Shown here: one piece after another, positions 51,422 to 59,786 of the stretch
Numbering within the stretch: position 1 is the stretch's first letter
How the letters are laid out: each line of letters begins with the position of its first letter
From: Pantoea sp.
Lineage (GTDB): Bacteria; Pseudomonadota; Gammaproteobacteria; Enterobacterales; Enterobacteriaceae
Assembly: GCF_028283705.1 (NCBI RefSeq)
Contig: NZ_JAPWKD010000032.1
Location: forward strand, 248,001 to 312,000
Reading direction: 5' to 3'
Length of the DNA stretch: 64,000 nt
The notes under the pieces: model-generated
Told to the model about the DNA's origin: nothing
Seen by the model: only the letters and a program-made list of their open reading frames with translations
Database searches by the model: none
Made by a program: the position numbers and the translations under genes

Positions 51422-53037
51422 GTCACGGTGAAGCCCAGCATCATGCCGGTGTCCTCATGTTCCAGCAGATGGCAATGGGCCATATACGCCTGTTCAGCGC
51501 TGGCGACATAATCGAAGCGCACCAGCACTTCACTGCGCCAGCCGTTGACGCTGACCATGTCCTTCCAGCCCTGACGATGCGGGGCTGGCGGCTTGCCGTT
51601 TTCGGACAAAATACGGAACTGGGTGCCGTGGATATGGAACGGATGCAGCATGCTGTCGCCTTCGCCGGAAATCGTCCACTTTTCCATGCTGCCGAGCTTC
51701 ACATCGAACATCGGTTTGGTCATATCAAAGGCGATGCCGTTGATCTTGTTGCCATTGTGGAAATCATAACCGGCAGCCTTGCCATGGCCGCTATGATCCA
51801 TCGCCATCTTGCTGTGATCCATCGGCATGTCACCCATGTCCATCTTCATATCGCCCTGCTTTTGCCCCTGAGGCATGCTCATCGCGTGATGGCCTTCCAT
51901 GCTGCCCATGGCTTTCGCGCCATAGCGATCCATCAGCGCCTGCATCCCCTGGCTATCGAGTTGCGGGTCCATCATCAGTTGCAGCCAGCGGGTTTGCAGC
52001 CCGTCGGTGGCGGGCAGCGGCGGCACATCCACCAGCTTATCCGGTAGCGAAGCGCTTGCCATCACACGTAATGGCAGGATATTCACCAGCGGCAACGGTT
52101 GATCAAACGGTGCCAACATCATGCCCATTTGCGTCACCGGCAGCGTCACCATGTCAAAGCTTTTACCGTCCGAGGTATCCACCATCACTTCAAAACGCTC
52201 GCCGGGCAACAGTGGCAGGCTGTCCACTTTTACCGGCTCGGCCAGCAGGCCACCATCGCTGCCAATCACATACAGCGGACGCTGGTCGCTGGTGGCAATA
52301 TGCAATGAACGCGCATTACAACCGTTCAGCAGACGCAGGCGTAACCAGCCACGCGGTACCGCGTGTTGCGGGTACTGCACGCCATTGGTCAGCATCATGT
52401 CGCCAAACCAGCCCACCGCCGCACGCATGACATCGAGCTGGTAATCAATCCGCGTACCATCCGAACTCAGTTGCTTGTCCTGGAAAATCAGCGGTACATC
52501 GTCAATGCCCCACTGCACCGGCAAGCGCAGTTTGCCAGCCGCCTCATCCTGCAACAGCACCAACCCCGCCAGCCCTTGCGCCACCTGATAGCCAGTTTTG
52601 CCATGCTGATGGGGATGAAACCAGCAGGTAGCGGCGGGTTGATCGGGCGTAAAGGTCACCTGGCGCGATGCTCCTGGTGCGATGGTCGCCTGTGGACCTC
52701 CATCCACCGCGCCCGGAATTTCCAGCCCGTGCCAGTGCACAGTGGTGGCGTCCGGCAGACGGTTATGAATATTCACCGTGACCGGTTTACCCCGCTGAAG
52801 CACAATTGCTGGCCCAAGCAGGCTGCCGTTGTAGCCCCAGGTCGGCACCGCTTTGCCATTCCACTGGCTGGTGCCCGCCTGAGCGGTCAGGTTGTAGTTA
52901 CCGTGTGCATCCGCTTCCAGCAGGTTGGGGATAGGCAGCAGCGGTCGCGTGGCGGCCATCAGCGAACGGCTCCACATGGGCAGGGCACCTGCCGCGCTGA
53001 GTGCGGCAGTCAGCTTCAGAAAATGACGACGTTGCAT
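51418..53037 (-). CDS. cueO: Multicopper oxidase CueO
   Basis: Periplasmic laccase-type enzyme that oxidises Cu(I) to Cu(II) and protects against copper. The 539 residues begin with a Tat signal (MQRRHFLKLTAALSAAG) starting at the ATG at 53037, 7 bases after AAGGA. The four copper-binding motifs are visible: HWHGLE, WFHPHQHGKTG, HPFHIHGTQF and HCHLLEHEDTGMM. A Met/His-rich insert near residues 375-425 (repeats such as MKMDMGDMPMDH and MAMDHSGHGK) resembles the Cu(I)-binding segment of E. coli CueO but is arranged differently. A CueR-type promoter lies directly upstream. Confidence 0.96.
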   Translation of the reverse strand: MQRRHFLKLTAALSAAGALPMWSRSLMAATRPLLPIPNLLEADAHGNYNLTAQAGTSQWNGKAVPTWGYNGSLLGPAIVLQRGKPVTVNIHNRLPDATTVHWHGLEIPGAVDGGPQATIAPGASRQVTFTPDQPAATCWFHPHQHGKTGYQVAQGLAGLVLLQDEAAGKLRLPVQWGIDDVPLIFQDKQLSSDGTRIDYQLDVMRAAVGWFGDMMLTNGVQYPQHAVPRGWLRLRLLNGCNARSLHIATSDQRPLYVIGSDGGLLAEPVKVDSLPLLPGERFEVMVDTSDGKSFDMVTLPVTQMGMMLAPFDQPLPLVNILPLRVMASASLPDKLVDVPPLPATDGLQTRWLQLMMDPQLDSQGMQALMDRYGAKAMGSMEGHHAMSMPQGQKQGDMKMDMGDMPMDHSKMAMDHSGHGKAAGYDFHNGNKINGIAFDMTKPMFDVKLGSMEKWTISGEGDSMLHPFHIHGTQFRILSENGKPPAPHRQGWKDMVSVNGWRSEVLVRFDYVASAEQAYMAHCHLLEHEDTGMMLGFTVT

Positions 53038-53066
53038 ATTCATATCCTTATTGTGCATAAGGGCAC

Positions 53067-53097
53067 AGCGTAAACCTTGCCCCTGCGGGAGGGTCAA
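53067..53097 (-). promoter_or_regulatory. CueR-type copper-responsive promoter of cueO
   Basis: Minus strand -35 TTGACC (53092-53097), a 19-base spacer and -10 TACGCT (53067-53072). The long spacer holds the dyad CCCTCCCGCAGGGGCAAGG expected of a MerR-family operator. E. coli cueO has the same architecture under CueR. It lies about 30 bases upstream of the start codon. Confidence 0.85.
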
Positions 53098-53213
53098 GCC
53101 CTGCTGCAGAATGCACCGAAAAAAAGTGTGCCGAGCGCCACGGCGGCAAATTTATCAGAATCCTGCCAATATCTGTGCTAACGTCATTTTATTGCCCCCT
53201 GTTGAGAATGATT

Positions 53214-53561
53214 ATGTCGAAAAGCATCAAGATCCTGCTGCTGGCGGGACTCCTTGGCTTCTCCTCCACCAGCTTTGCCCTGAGCGAATCCGAAGCGGAA
53301 GATCTGGCTGATCTGACGGCGGTTTTTGTTTATCTGAAGAATGATTGCGGCTATCAGGATCTCCCCGATGCGCAGATTCGCAAGGCTCTGGTGTTTTTCG
53401 CCCAGCAGAATCGCTGGGATTTGAGTAACTACAGCACCTTCAACATGAAAGCGCTCGGCGAAGACAGTTATAAAGATCTGAGCGGCATCGCCATCACCAA
53501 CGACAAGAAATGTAAGTCGCTGGCACGGGATTCTCTGAGCCTGCTCGCCTACGTGAAATAA
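53214..53561 (+). CDS. yacC: Small exported protein YacC (PulS/OutS-like)
   Basis: A 115-residue predicted periplasmic or outer-membrane-associated protein, the same length as E. coli YacC, which belongs to the PulS/OutS pilotin family. Its own function is unknown, and no type II secretion genes are nearby. A signal peptide (MSKSIKILLLAGLLGFSST) is cleaved near FA-LSESEAED. Two cysteines (NDCGYQ and KKCKSL) could form a disulfide. The conserved stretch DLTAVFVYLKNDCGYQDLP is near the mature N-terminus. The ATG at 53214 is chosen because it gives the E. coli length and follows GAGAATGATT. Confidence 0.9.
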   Translation: MSKSIKILLLAGLLGFSSTSFALSESEAEDLADLTAVFVYLKNDCGYQDLPDAQIRKALVFFAQQNRWDLSNYSTFNMKALGEDSYKDLSGIAITNDKKCKSLARDSLSLLAYVK

Positions 53562-53590
53562 CCTGCTGCCCCGCTCTCCTGCTGAACATT

Positions 53591-53610
53591 TGACCGTGCA
53601 ACCACGGTCA
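53591..53610 (+). other. Perfect hairpin between yacC and speE
   Basis: TGACCGTG, loop CAAC, CACGGTCA: an 8-bp perfect stem 30 bases after the yacC stop, without T-run. It may be a weak terminator or a regulatory site for speED; a TATGAT at 53619-53624 could be the speE -10, though no -35 at proper distance is obvious. Confidence 0.45.
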
Positions 53611-53669
53611 TAATTCGCTATGATTTGCCGCCCATTTTCATGGCGATGTCATTACAGGAGAGCCTCATC

Positions 53670-54533
53670 ATGGCCCAAAATGAAATGTGGTATGAAACCC
53701 TTCATGCCGGTTTCGGACAGTATTTCACGGTTGATAAAGAACTCTACCGTGATAAAACCGCGCATCAAGATCTCGTCATCTTCGAAAATGCGGCTTTTGG
53801 TCGCGTTATGGCGCTGGACGGCGTGGTACAAACCACCGAGCGTGATGAATTCATTTACCATGAAATGATGACCCATGTACCGATTCTGGCGCACGGCGCG
53901 GCGAAACGTGTGCTGATCATCGGCGGTGGCGATGGTGCCATGCTGCGCGAAGTATCACGTCATCGCAGCATCGAACAGATCACCATGGTGGAGATCGATG
54001 CGGGTGTGGTGAGCTTCTGTAAGCAGTACCTGCCGAACCACAGCGCTGGCGCTTACGACGATGCACGTTTACAGCTGGTGATTGACGATGGCGTCAACTT
54101 CGTCAATCAGACACAGGAAAAATTCGATGTGATCATCTCCGACTGTACCGACCCGATCGGTCCGGGAGAGAGCCTGTTCACTTCGGAGTTCTATGCCGGT
54201 TGCAAAAACGCCCTCAACCCTGGCGGCATTTTTGTGGCGCAGAACGGCGTCTGTTTTCTGCAACAAGATGAAGCGGTTAACAGCCATCGCAAACTCAGCC
54301 ACTACTTTTCCGATGTCAGTTTTTATCAGGCCGCGATCCCGACCTACTACGGCGGCATCATGACCTTTGCCTGGGCAAGCGACAATCCGGCGCTGCGCAC
54401 GCTCGACAGCGCGACCTTGCAGTCACGTTTTGTGGCCGCTGGCCTGAACTGCCGTTACTACAATCCGGCAATCCATACTGGCAGCTTTGCCCTGCCGCAA
54501 TATCTGTTGAATGCCCTGTCAGACGCGCGCTGA
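53670..54533 (+). CDS. speE: Spermidine synthase
   Basis: Transfers an aminopropyl group from decarboxylated S-adenosylmethionine to putrescine, giving spermidine and methylthioadenosine. The 287 residues compare with 288. The Rossmann signature VLIIGGGDGAMLREV (about 77-91) and the catalytic-loop Asp in ISDCTDPIGPGE (about 154-165) are intact. The ATG at 53670 (MAQNEMWYETLHAG) follows CAGGAGAGCC; a longer upstream frame is not conserved. speD, which makes its co-substrate, begins 28 bases downstream, and mtnN elsewhere in the window removes its by-product. Confidence 0.98.
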   Translation: MAQNEMWYETLHAGFGQYFTVDKELYRDKTAHQDLVIFENAAFGRVMALDGVVQTTERDEFIYHEMMTHVPILAHGAAKRVLIIGGGDGAMLREVSRHRSIEQITMVEIDAGVVSFCKQYLPNHSAGAYDDARLQLVIDDGVNFVNQTQEKFDVIISDCTDPIGPGESLFTSEFYAGCKNALNPGGIFVAQNGVCFLQQDEAVNSHRKLSHYFSDVSFYQAAIPTYYGGIMTFAWASDNPALRTLDSATLQSRFVAAGLNCRYYNPAIHTGSFALPQYLLNALSDAR

Positions 54534-54561
54534 TCGGACATTTATAAGGGGGTGAACGAAA

Positions 54562-55368
54562 TTGCAAAAGCTAAAACTACATGGCTTCAACAACCTGACA
54601 AAGAGCCTGAGTTTTTGTATTTACGATATTTGCTATGCAAATACTGAAGCTGAGCGTGATGGTTACATCGCTTATATTGATGAGCAATATAACGCCAACC
54701 GTCTGACCGAAATCCTGACAGAAACCTGCTCGATCATTGGTGCTAACGTGCTCAACATCGCGCGCCAGGACTATGAACCACAAGGCGCGAGCGTCACCAT
54801 TCTGGTGAGCGAGGAGCCGATGGATCCGAAAGATATCGATAACTCAGAGCACCCCGGCCCACTGCCTAACTCGGTTGTCGCCCATCTCGATAAAAGCCAT
54901 ATCTGCGTGCATACCTATCCGGAGAGCCATCCGGAAGGCGGATTATGCACCTTCCGTGCCGATATCGAAGTCTCGACTTGCGGCGTGATTTCCCCGCTGA
55001 AAGCGTTAAATTATCTGATTCACCAGCTGGAATCCGACATCGTCACCATTGATTATCGCGTGCGTGGTTTCACCCGCGATGTGAATGGCGTGAAGCACTT
55101 CATTGATCATGCGATTAACTCGATTCAGAACTTTATGTCTGACGATATGAAATCAATGTATGACATGCTGGACGTGAACGTTTACCAGGAAAATATCTTT
55201 CATACCAAGATGTTGCTGAAAGAATTTGACCTGAAGCATTACCTGTTCAATACCAAACCGGAAGATCTCAGCCCGCAGGAACATAAGCGTATAACCAGCT
55301 TGCTGTGGAAAGAGATGCGGGAGATTTATTACGGACGTAACATCCCGTCGATTGGGTTAAAGGCATAA
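54562..55368 (+). CDS. speD: S-adenosylmethionine decarboxylase proenzyme
   Basis: Pyruvoyl enzyme supplying decarboxylated SAM to SpeE. The 268 residues compare with 264. The start is TTG (MQKLKLHGFNNLTKSL) behind AAGGGGGTG; E. coli speD also uses TTG. The self-cleavage site is Lys111-Ser112 in HLDKSHICVHTYPE. The protein is cut into a small beta chain and a large alpha chain carrying the pyruvoyl group. It ends next to the second copy of the palindromic repeat. Confidence 0.97.
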   Translation: MQKLKLHGFNNLTKSLSFCIYDICYANTEAERDGYIAYIDEQYNANRLTEILTETCSIIGANVLNIARQDYEPQGASVTILVSEEPMDPKDIDNSEHPGPLPNSVVAHLDKSHICVHTYPESHPEGGLCTFRADIEVSTCGVISPLKALNYLIHQLESDIVTIDYRVRGFTRDVNGVKHFIDHAINSIQNFMSDDMKSMYDMLDVNVYQENIFHTKMLLKEFDLKHYLFNTKPEDLSPQEHKRITSLLWKEMREIYYGRNIPSIGLKA

Positions 55369-55373
55369 CCGAA

Positions 55374-55399
55374 CCCGTAGCGGCGCGATTTATCGCGCC
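55374..55399. repeat. Second copy of the palindromic repeat
   Basis: Contains GTAGCGGCGCGATTTATCG followed by CGCC, matching 25 consecutive bases with the left arm at 47451-47474. It lies in the 47-base gap between the convergent speD and the DeoR-family regulator, a typical REP-like location. An outer GGCATAA/TTATGCC pairing flanks it. Confidence 0.75.
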
Positions 55400-55415
55400 A
55401 TTACAGGGTATGTCC

Positions 55416-56177
55416 TTATGCCGTCAGTTGCAGCGCAATGCCGCGCTCACGCAGGCTATGGCATACCACTTCATCCAGCCGCGCATCGGTGACGATGTCG
55501 GTCAGGCTGTCAATCGGTGCCGCGCAAAACAGCGACCAGGAACCGTATTTGCTACTGTCCGCCAGCAGAATCCGCCGCCGGGCATTCGCCAGCAGATCCA
55601 TCTTCAGACCGGCCTTCTCCTCGGTTGGCGTGGTTATCCCGCGTTCAATGCTCCACGAGTTACAGCTGACAAAAGCGATATCAGGATTGATGCTGCGTAG
55701 CAGGCGGCGGCCATGTTCGCCAATACACGACTGGCTGGAATCATCGATACGCCCGCCAATAATGGTGACTTCAATCTGTTTGAATTCTGACAGGAACAGC
55801 GCGATATGCAGATCGGCGGTAATCACCCGCAACGGCAAATGGGTCAGTTGACGCGCCAATTCCAGCATGGTGGTACCGGCATCCAGCACTACCGCATCCC
55901 CGGACTGTACAAAACCAGCGGCAAAATGGGCAATCGCCTGTTTTTCTGCCAGGTTACGCTGCATTTTTTCCAGCGTGGTGGGCTGGGCGGGAATAAAACG
56001 ATTTAAGGTTACGCCGCCATGACTGCGGCTTACCACGCCTTCCTTGTCCAGCTTAATCAGATCGCGGCGAATAGTGGCCGGTGAGGCAGAAATGGCACTC
56101 ACCAGTTGTTCAACAGTAACCAGATTATGGCTTTTCAGATAATCCATAATCTGGTCGAGGCGACTTTGTCCCTTCAT
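55416..56177 (-). CDS. DeoR/GlpR-family transcriptional regulator of the sugar-acid island
   Basis: A 253-residue repressor-type protein. The N-terminal winged helix-turn-helix (about 6-57) contains TVEQLVSAISASPATIRRDL, the DeoR signature, and the C-terminal DeoRC domain has the phosphosugar-sensing pattern DAGTTMLELARQL and LLADSSKYG. Members of this family are usually relieved by a phosphorylated intermediate, so a 4-phospho-aldonate made by the neighbouring kinase is a plausible effector. It is 6 bases after pdxA2 and last in the leftward operon, which suggests self-regulated expression. The direct target is inferred to be the 58.43-58.62 kb intergenic region. Confidence 0.88.
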   Translation of the reverse strand: MKGQSRLDQIMDYLKSHNLVTVEQLVSAISASPATIRRDLIKLDKEGVVSRSHGGVTLNRFIPAQPTTLEKMQRNLAEKQAIAHFAAGFVQSGDAVVLDAGTTMLELARQLTHLPLRVITADLHIALFLSEFKQIEVTIIGGRIDDSSQSCIGEHGRRLLRSINPDIAFVSCNSWSIERGITTPTEEKAGLKMDLLANARRRILLADSSKYGSWSLFCAAPIDSLTDIVTDARLDEVVCHSLRERGIALQLTA

Positions 56178-56183
56178 ATTTCC

Positions 56184-57164
56184 CTATGCAAGTTGCATCG
56201 CGAGTTTGATGGAGATCGCCATGCTCGCAGAGTTCGCCTTACCTGTCCAGGCGATATCAAAGGCGGTGCCGTGGTCTGCTGAAGTGCGGATAAACGGCAG
56301 CCCGGCAGTGATGTTTACACCATCATAAAAACCGAGTAATTTCAGTGGAATATGTCCCTGATCGTGGTACATCGCCACCACCATATCGTACTGGCCTTGC
56401 TGACATTGCAGGAACACGGTATCCGGCGGGCACGGGCCGTACACATCAATGCCTTTTTCCTTCATCGCCCGGATAGCCGGTGCCACGGTAGTGATCTCTT
56501 CATCGCCGAACAGGCCGTTTTCACCGGCATGCGGGTTAACCCCCGCTACCGCAATGCGTGGCTTGTCGAACCCAACGCGACGCAGGAAGCTATCCGCCAT
56601 GCCGATCACCGTTTCAATACGCGGCCGATTCAGGGTATCGAGGAATTTACGCAGCGCAATATGGGTGGTGACGTGAATCACCTTCAGATGGTCGGTATAC
56701 AGCACCATGGCGTAATTTTTGGTATTGGTCAGTTGCGCCAGCAGTTCAGTATGCCCCGGATAGATATGACCGGCCGAATGCAGCGCTTCTTTGTTCAGCG
56801 GTGCGGTGGCAATGGCATGGACTTCCCCGGCCAGCGCCAGCTCGGTGGCGCGTTTCACGCAGCGCCAGGCCAGATCGCCCGCTTCCTTCTGTACCACACC
56901 CGGTTTCAGCGCCTCCGGATTCGCCAGCGGTTCATCAATCACGTTGATGATGCCTGGCGCAAAGTGTGCATCTTTTACCTGATCCAGCACGCGCAGTTCG
57001 ACCTGCGGCGTAATGTTCAATCCCATCACCCGACGCAGCGTACTGGCGCAGCCAACCACTATCGCAGGTACGCCTGCCAGGTCGCCTTCCGCCAGCGCTT
57101 TAATGATGATCTCCGGGCTGATGCCCGCCGGATCGCCCATGGTCACCGCAATAATTTTATTCAC
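56184..57164 (-). CDS. pdxA2: PdxA2-type 4-phospho-D-threonate/erythronate dehydrogenase
   Basis: PdxA-fold, NAD-dependent oxidative decarboxylase. Characterised PdxA2 proteins next to DUF1537 kinases turn 4-phospho-D-threonate or erythronate into dihydroxyacetone phosphate. The 326 residues start at a GTG at 57164 with GAGGAG seven bases upstream, inside the dtnK end (8-base overlap). A TTG five codons earlier is also in frame. Metal-binding histidines are in PGHTELL (about 138), NPHAGENG (about 205) and MYHDQGHIPLK (about 260). TMGDPAGISPEI at the N-terminus is the PdxA hallmark. True PdxA of B6 synthesis normally sits with ksgA, so the catabolic reading is preferred. Confidence 0.85.
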   Translation of the reverse strand: MNKIIAVTMGDPAGISPEIIIKALAEGDLAGVPAIVVGCASTLRRVMGLNITPQVELRVLDQVKDAHFAPGIINVIDEPLANPEALKPGVVQKEAGDLAWRCVKRATELALAGEVHAIATAPLNKEALHSAGHIYPGHTELLAQLTNTKNYAMVLYTDHLKVIHVTTHIALRKFLDTLNRPRIETVIGMADSFLRRVGFDKPRIAVAGVNPHAGENGLFGDEEITTVAPAIRAMKEKGIDVYGPCPPDTVFLQCQQGQYDMVVAMYHDQGHIPLKLLGFYDGVNITAGLPFIRTSADHGTAFDIAWTGKANSASMAISIKLAMQLA

Positions 57165-58428
57165 TCGACTTCTCCTCAATAAAACGAATGGCTTCTACCA
57201 GGGTGTTTTCGTCACCAAAGCCACCCGCTTTGGTCATCACCGGCAGGTGTAAATCACTATTAAGCAGAACCCCGTGCGGCACACAGCCCGCCACCAGGCC
57301 CTGAATCTGGAAACCACTGGCACCCAGTGCCTGCGCCACGGCGATCGCAACATCACCGCCGGAAAGATACAGCCCGGCTGGCTGACGATCGCGGCAGACC
57401 GTGTTAGTCAGCTGCGCCAGAAACTGGCAAATCTGCTCGCCCAGCGCCTGACGCGATAACTGATGCTGCTGACACAGCGCATCAATCTCATGGCGCTGCC
57501 CGGCATGTTGCGTGGTACGAACCACGCAGTGGATACCTGCGTGCAGCGCCTGTTGTATCTCCTGCTGCCAGACGCGGGCCTGCGGCCATGCGGGCTGGGC
57601 AAACAGCTGGCGGATATCAATATCGATAATGCGGATGGCACGCTGGCTGGCGAGCCGGTCAATCTGCTGCTGCGCAATGGCACTCATCGAACCAACGATC
57701 GCCAGCACCGGGCGTGCCGGGCGTTCGGCGAGGTACTCACCTAAGGCATCACCGAGGCCGGACGCGCCAGCCAGCAATGGGCGGGTTTTCAGCGTCACGG
57801 CAGCCTGCATCAGCAAAACCAGGTCAGCATCCTGCTCAATATCAATCACCACCAGCCCGCGCATCGTAGCCAGCAGTTGCGTAAACTTGCCGCTGCGTAG
57901 CGTGGCAACATCGACAACCTCGCCCGGTAAATCGCTCTGCATTTGCAGGCACGTCAAAACATGGCTGCTGGTGACCGGCGTCTTCGGGTCGCTGGCAAAT
58001 TCGGTGTCGGTCAGGCGCTGCTGGTTGATCCACACTTCACCGTTGCGCGTGGTCCGCCCGAGTTTCGGCACCGCCGGTACCACCAGCGCCAGCGCTTTGC
58101 CACTGGCCTGCAATGCCGCAGCGATCTCCGCACCGGGGTTGCCACGTAACGTGGAGTCAATCTTCTTGAACAGCCAGCCATCCTGAGCCATCGCCTGATG
58201 CTGCTGCACCGCATGACGGGTGCGTTCGGCCGCGTCGGTTGCACTCACCGCCCGGCTGTCGGTGCTAATGACCAGCACATCAGCAGCACCAGCATCGTGC
58301 GGTGTCTGGCTATCAAACAGCACATGGACGCGCGCACCTGCCCTGGCCAGCCCGCTTCCCGCATCGTTAGCGCCGGTAAAATCATCGGCAATCACCAGCA
58401 CCGGCGTTTTCCATGGATGTAAACGCAT
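57157..58428 (-). CDS. dtnK: Four-carbon acid sugar kinase (DUF1537, DtnK-like)
   Basis: ATP-dependent kinase phosphorylating a four-carbon aldonate such as D-threonate or D-erythronate at C4. The 423 residues start at the ATG at 58428, preceded by AGGAGAGAGA. The N-terminal DUF1537 domain has the hallmark ADDFTGANDAG (14-24) and KKIDSTLRGNPG (about 86-97). The C-terminal nucleotide-binding domain has LYLSGGDVAIAVAQALG (about 350-366). The kinase/PdxA2 pairing is the gene arrangement used to assign D-threonate pathways; I recall a similar pair near acnB in Salmonella. Substrate stereochemistry cannot be read from sequence. Confidence 0.85.
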   Translation of the reverse strand: MRLHPWKTPVLVIADDFTGANDAGSGLARAGARVHVLFDSQTPHDAGAADVLVISTDSRAVSATDAAERTRHAVQQHQAMAQDGWLFKKIDSTLRGNPGAEIAAALQASGKALALVVPAVPKLGRTTRNGEVWINQQRLTDTEFASDPKTPVTSSHVLTCLQMQSDLPGEVVDVATLRSGKFTQLLATMRGLVVIDIEQDADLVLLMQAAVTLKTRPLLAGASGLGDALGEYLAERPARPVLAIVGSMSAIAQQQIDRLASQRAIRIIDIDIRQLFAQPAWPQARVWQQEIQQALHAGIHCVVRTTQHAGQRHEIDALCQQHQLSRQALGEQICQFLAQLTNTVCRDRQPAGLYLSGGDVAIAVAQALGASGFQIQGLVAGCVPHGVLLNSDLHLPVMTKAGGFGDENTLVEAIRFIEEKSSE

Positions 58429-58462
58429 TCTCTCTCCTGTCACGGGCAGCTTGCCGTATTGA

Positions 58463-58494
58463 GATTGATTATATTCAATCATGATTGATTATAT
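58463..58494. promoter_or_regulatory. Direct repeat and palindrome in the divergent promoter region
   Basis: GATTGATTATAT occurs at 58463-58474 and 58483-58494, an exact 12-mer spaced by 20 bp (two helical turns). Between and overlapping them is the perfect palindrome CAATCATGATTG (58476-58487). An inverted GATTGATT is at 58583-58590. This looks like a multi-site operator for the island's DeoR-family regulator; the binding protein is inferred. Confidence 0.6.
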
Positions 58495-58509
58495 GTGAGC
58501 AAGATCAAA
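58494..58509. promoter_or_regulatory. CRP-like site
   Basis: TGTGA-GCAAGA-TCAAA matches the CRP consensus TGTGA-N6-TCACA in 9 of 10 positions. It abuts the 12-mer repeat, between the divergent operons, as expected for catabolite control of a carbon-source island. Confidence 0.55.
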
Positions 58510-58620
58510 TTAATTGAAATCAATATGCCCTATAAATTCAGGCACAGTTAGTGACAGATATCGCATTGCATTGAGCAATAACAATCAATCAGTGCGATAA
58601 CACCGGGAAAAGGGTACGAA

Positions 58621-59769
58621 ATGAATATCAACAGCACCGTGATCAGCGGCTACCAGGCACTTAATGACCTCAGCTACCTGCTGAAAGGTAAGCAAAAAGC
58701 TCTGCTGGTTACTGATAAGAATATAGAGGGCATTCCGGCAGTACAGACGTTAATCGCCCAGCTGAAGCAGCAGATTGCCAGCCTCAGCCTGGTCAATAGC
58801 GTGCCACCGGAACCGAGCCAGCACGATGTGGCGGCGATCGTCGCGGCCCTGCCCACCACTGATGTCGATCTGGTGATTGGCGTGGGTGGCGGTAGCGTAC
58901 TGGATGTCGCCAAGCTGCTGTCTATTCTGTGCGTAGCAGGCGCACCCACCCTGGATGCGCTGCTGGCCGGGGAAAAACCACTGACCCGCACCACCTCGCT
59001 GTTGATTCCCACCACCGCCGGTACCGGTTCAGAAGCCACGCCGAACGCCATTCTGGCGATCCCGGAGAAAGAGACCAAAGTGGGCATTATCACCCCGGTG
59101 ATGCTGCCGGATTACGTGGCACTGATACCGGAGCTGACCACCAGCATGCCGCCGCATATTGCCTCCTCAACCGGTATCGATGCGTTGTGCCACCTGATTG
59201 AGTGCTTCACCGCGACAGTGGCGAATCCGGTTAGCGATAACTACGCGATGATCGGCATGAAGAAGCTGTTTGCCAGCCTGGAAACCGCCGTTGCCGAACC
59301 GGGTAATCTCGAAGCGCGCCTGAATATGCTGTGGGCGTCTTACTATGGTGGCGCGTCGATTGCCCATGCCGGTACGCACCTGGTGCACGCCATGTCTTAT
59401 CCGTTGGGCGGCAAATATCACATCCCACACGGCGTCGCCAACGCCATCCTGCTGGCACCCTGCATGCGCTTTGTGCGTCCGGCGGCGGTGAGTAAATTTG
59501 CTCAGGTCTGGGATTTACTGCCCGATGCCGACCTCCAGCTGGATGAAGAGGCGAAGTCGCACGCGCTGGTGGAATATTTCGCCGCGCTGGTGCAACGCCT
59601 GAAGCTGCCTGCCAGCCTGGAAGAACTGGGTATCGGCCCGGATCACCTGCCCTATCTGGTGGAAGCCGCGCTCGACGTGCAACGCCTGATGAAGAATGTA
59701 CCGATGAAAGTGAGCGCCGATGACGTACGAAACGTCTACCTGACGCTGTTTCCGGCATTGAATCACTAA
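58621..59769 (+). CDS. Iron-containing alcohol dehydrogenase
   Basis: Group III (Fe-ADH) NAD(P)-dependent dehydrogenase of 382 residues. The nucleotide-binding GVGGGSVLDVAK is at about 87-98. The metal ligands expected by comparison with FucO are Asp187, His191 (GIDALCHLIECF), His256 and His270 (HAMSYPLGGKYHIPHG), with FucO-like spacing. The substrate is unknown; reduction of an aldehyde released by the downstream aldolase, or oxidation of a hydroxy acid, are both possible. First gene of the rightward operon, starting at 58621 after GGAAAAGGGTACGAA; next gene 17 bases away. Confidence 0.85.
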   Translation: MNINSTVISGYQALNDLSYLLKGKQKALLVTDKNIEGIPAVQTLIAQLKQQIASLSLVNSVPPEPSQHDVAAIVAALPTTDVDLVIGVGGGSVLDVAKLLSILCVAGAPTLDALLAGEKPLTRTTSLLIPTTAGTGSEATPNAILAIPEKETKVGIITPVMLPDYVALIPELTTSMPPHIASSTGIDALCHLIECFTATVANPVSDNYAMIGMKKLFASLETAVAEPGNLEARLNMLWASYYGGASIAHAGTHLVHAMSYPLGGKYHIPHGVANAILLAPCMRFVRPAAVSKFAQVWDLLPDADLQLDEEAKSHALVEYFAALVQRLKLPASLEELGIGPDHLPYLVEAALDVQRLMKNVPMKVSADDVRNVYLTLFPALNH

Positions 59770-59786
59770 GGACTATCGAGGAAATC

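Noticed and set aside
58501..58580. A specific -35/-10 pair for the Fe-ADH operon (TATAAA near 58532)
   Set aside because: No -35 hexamer at acceptable spacing could be identified, so no promoter coordinates are claimed.
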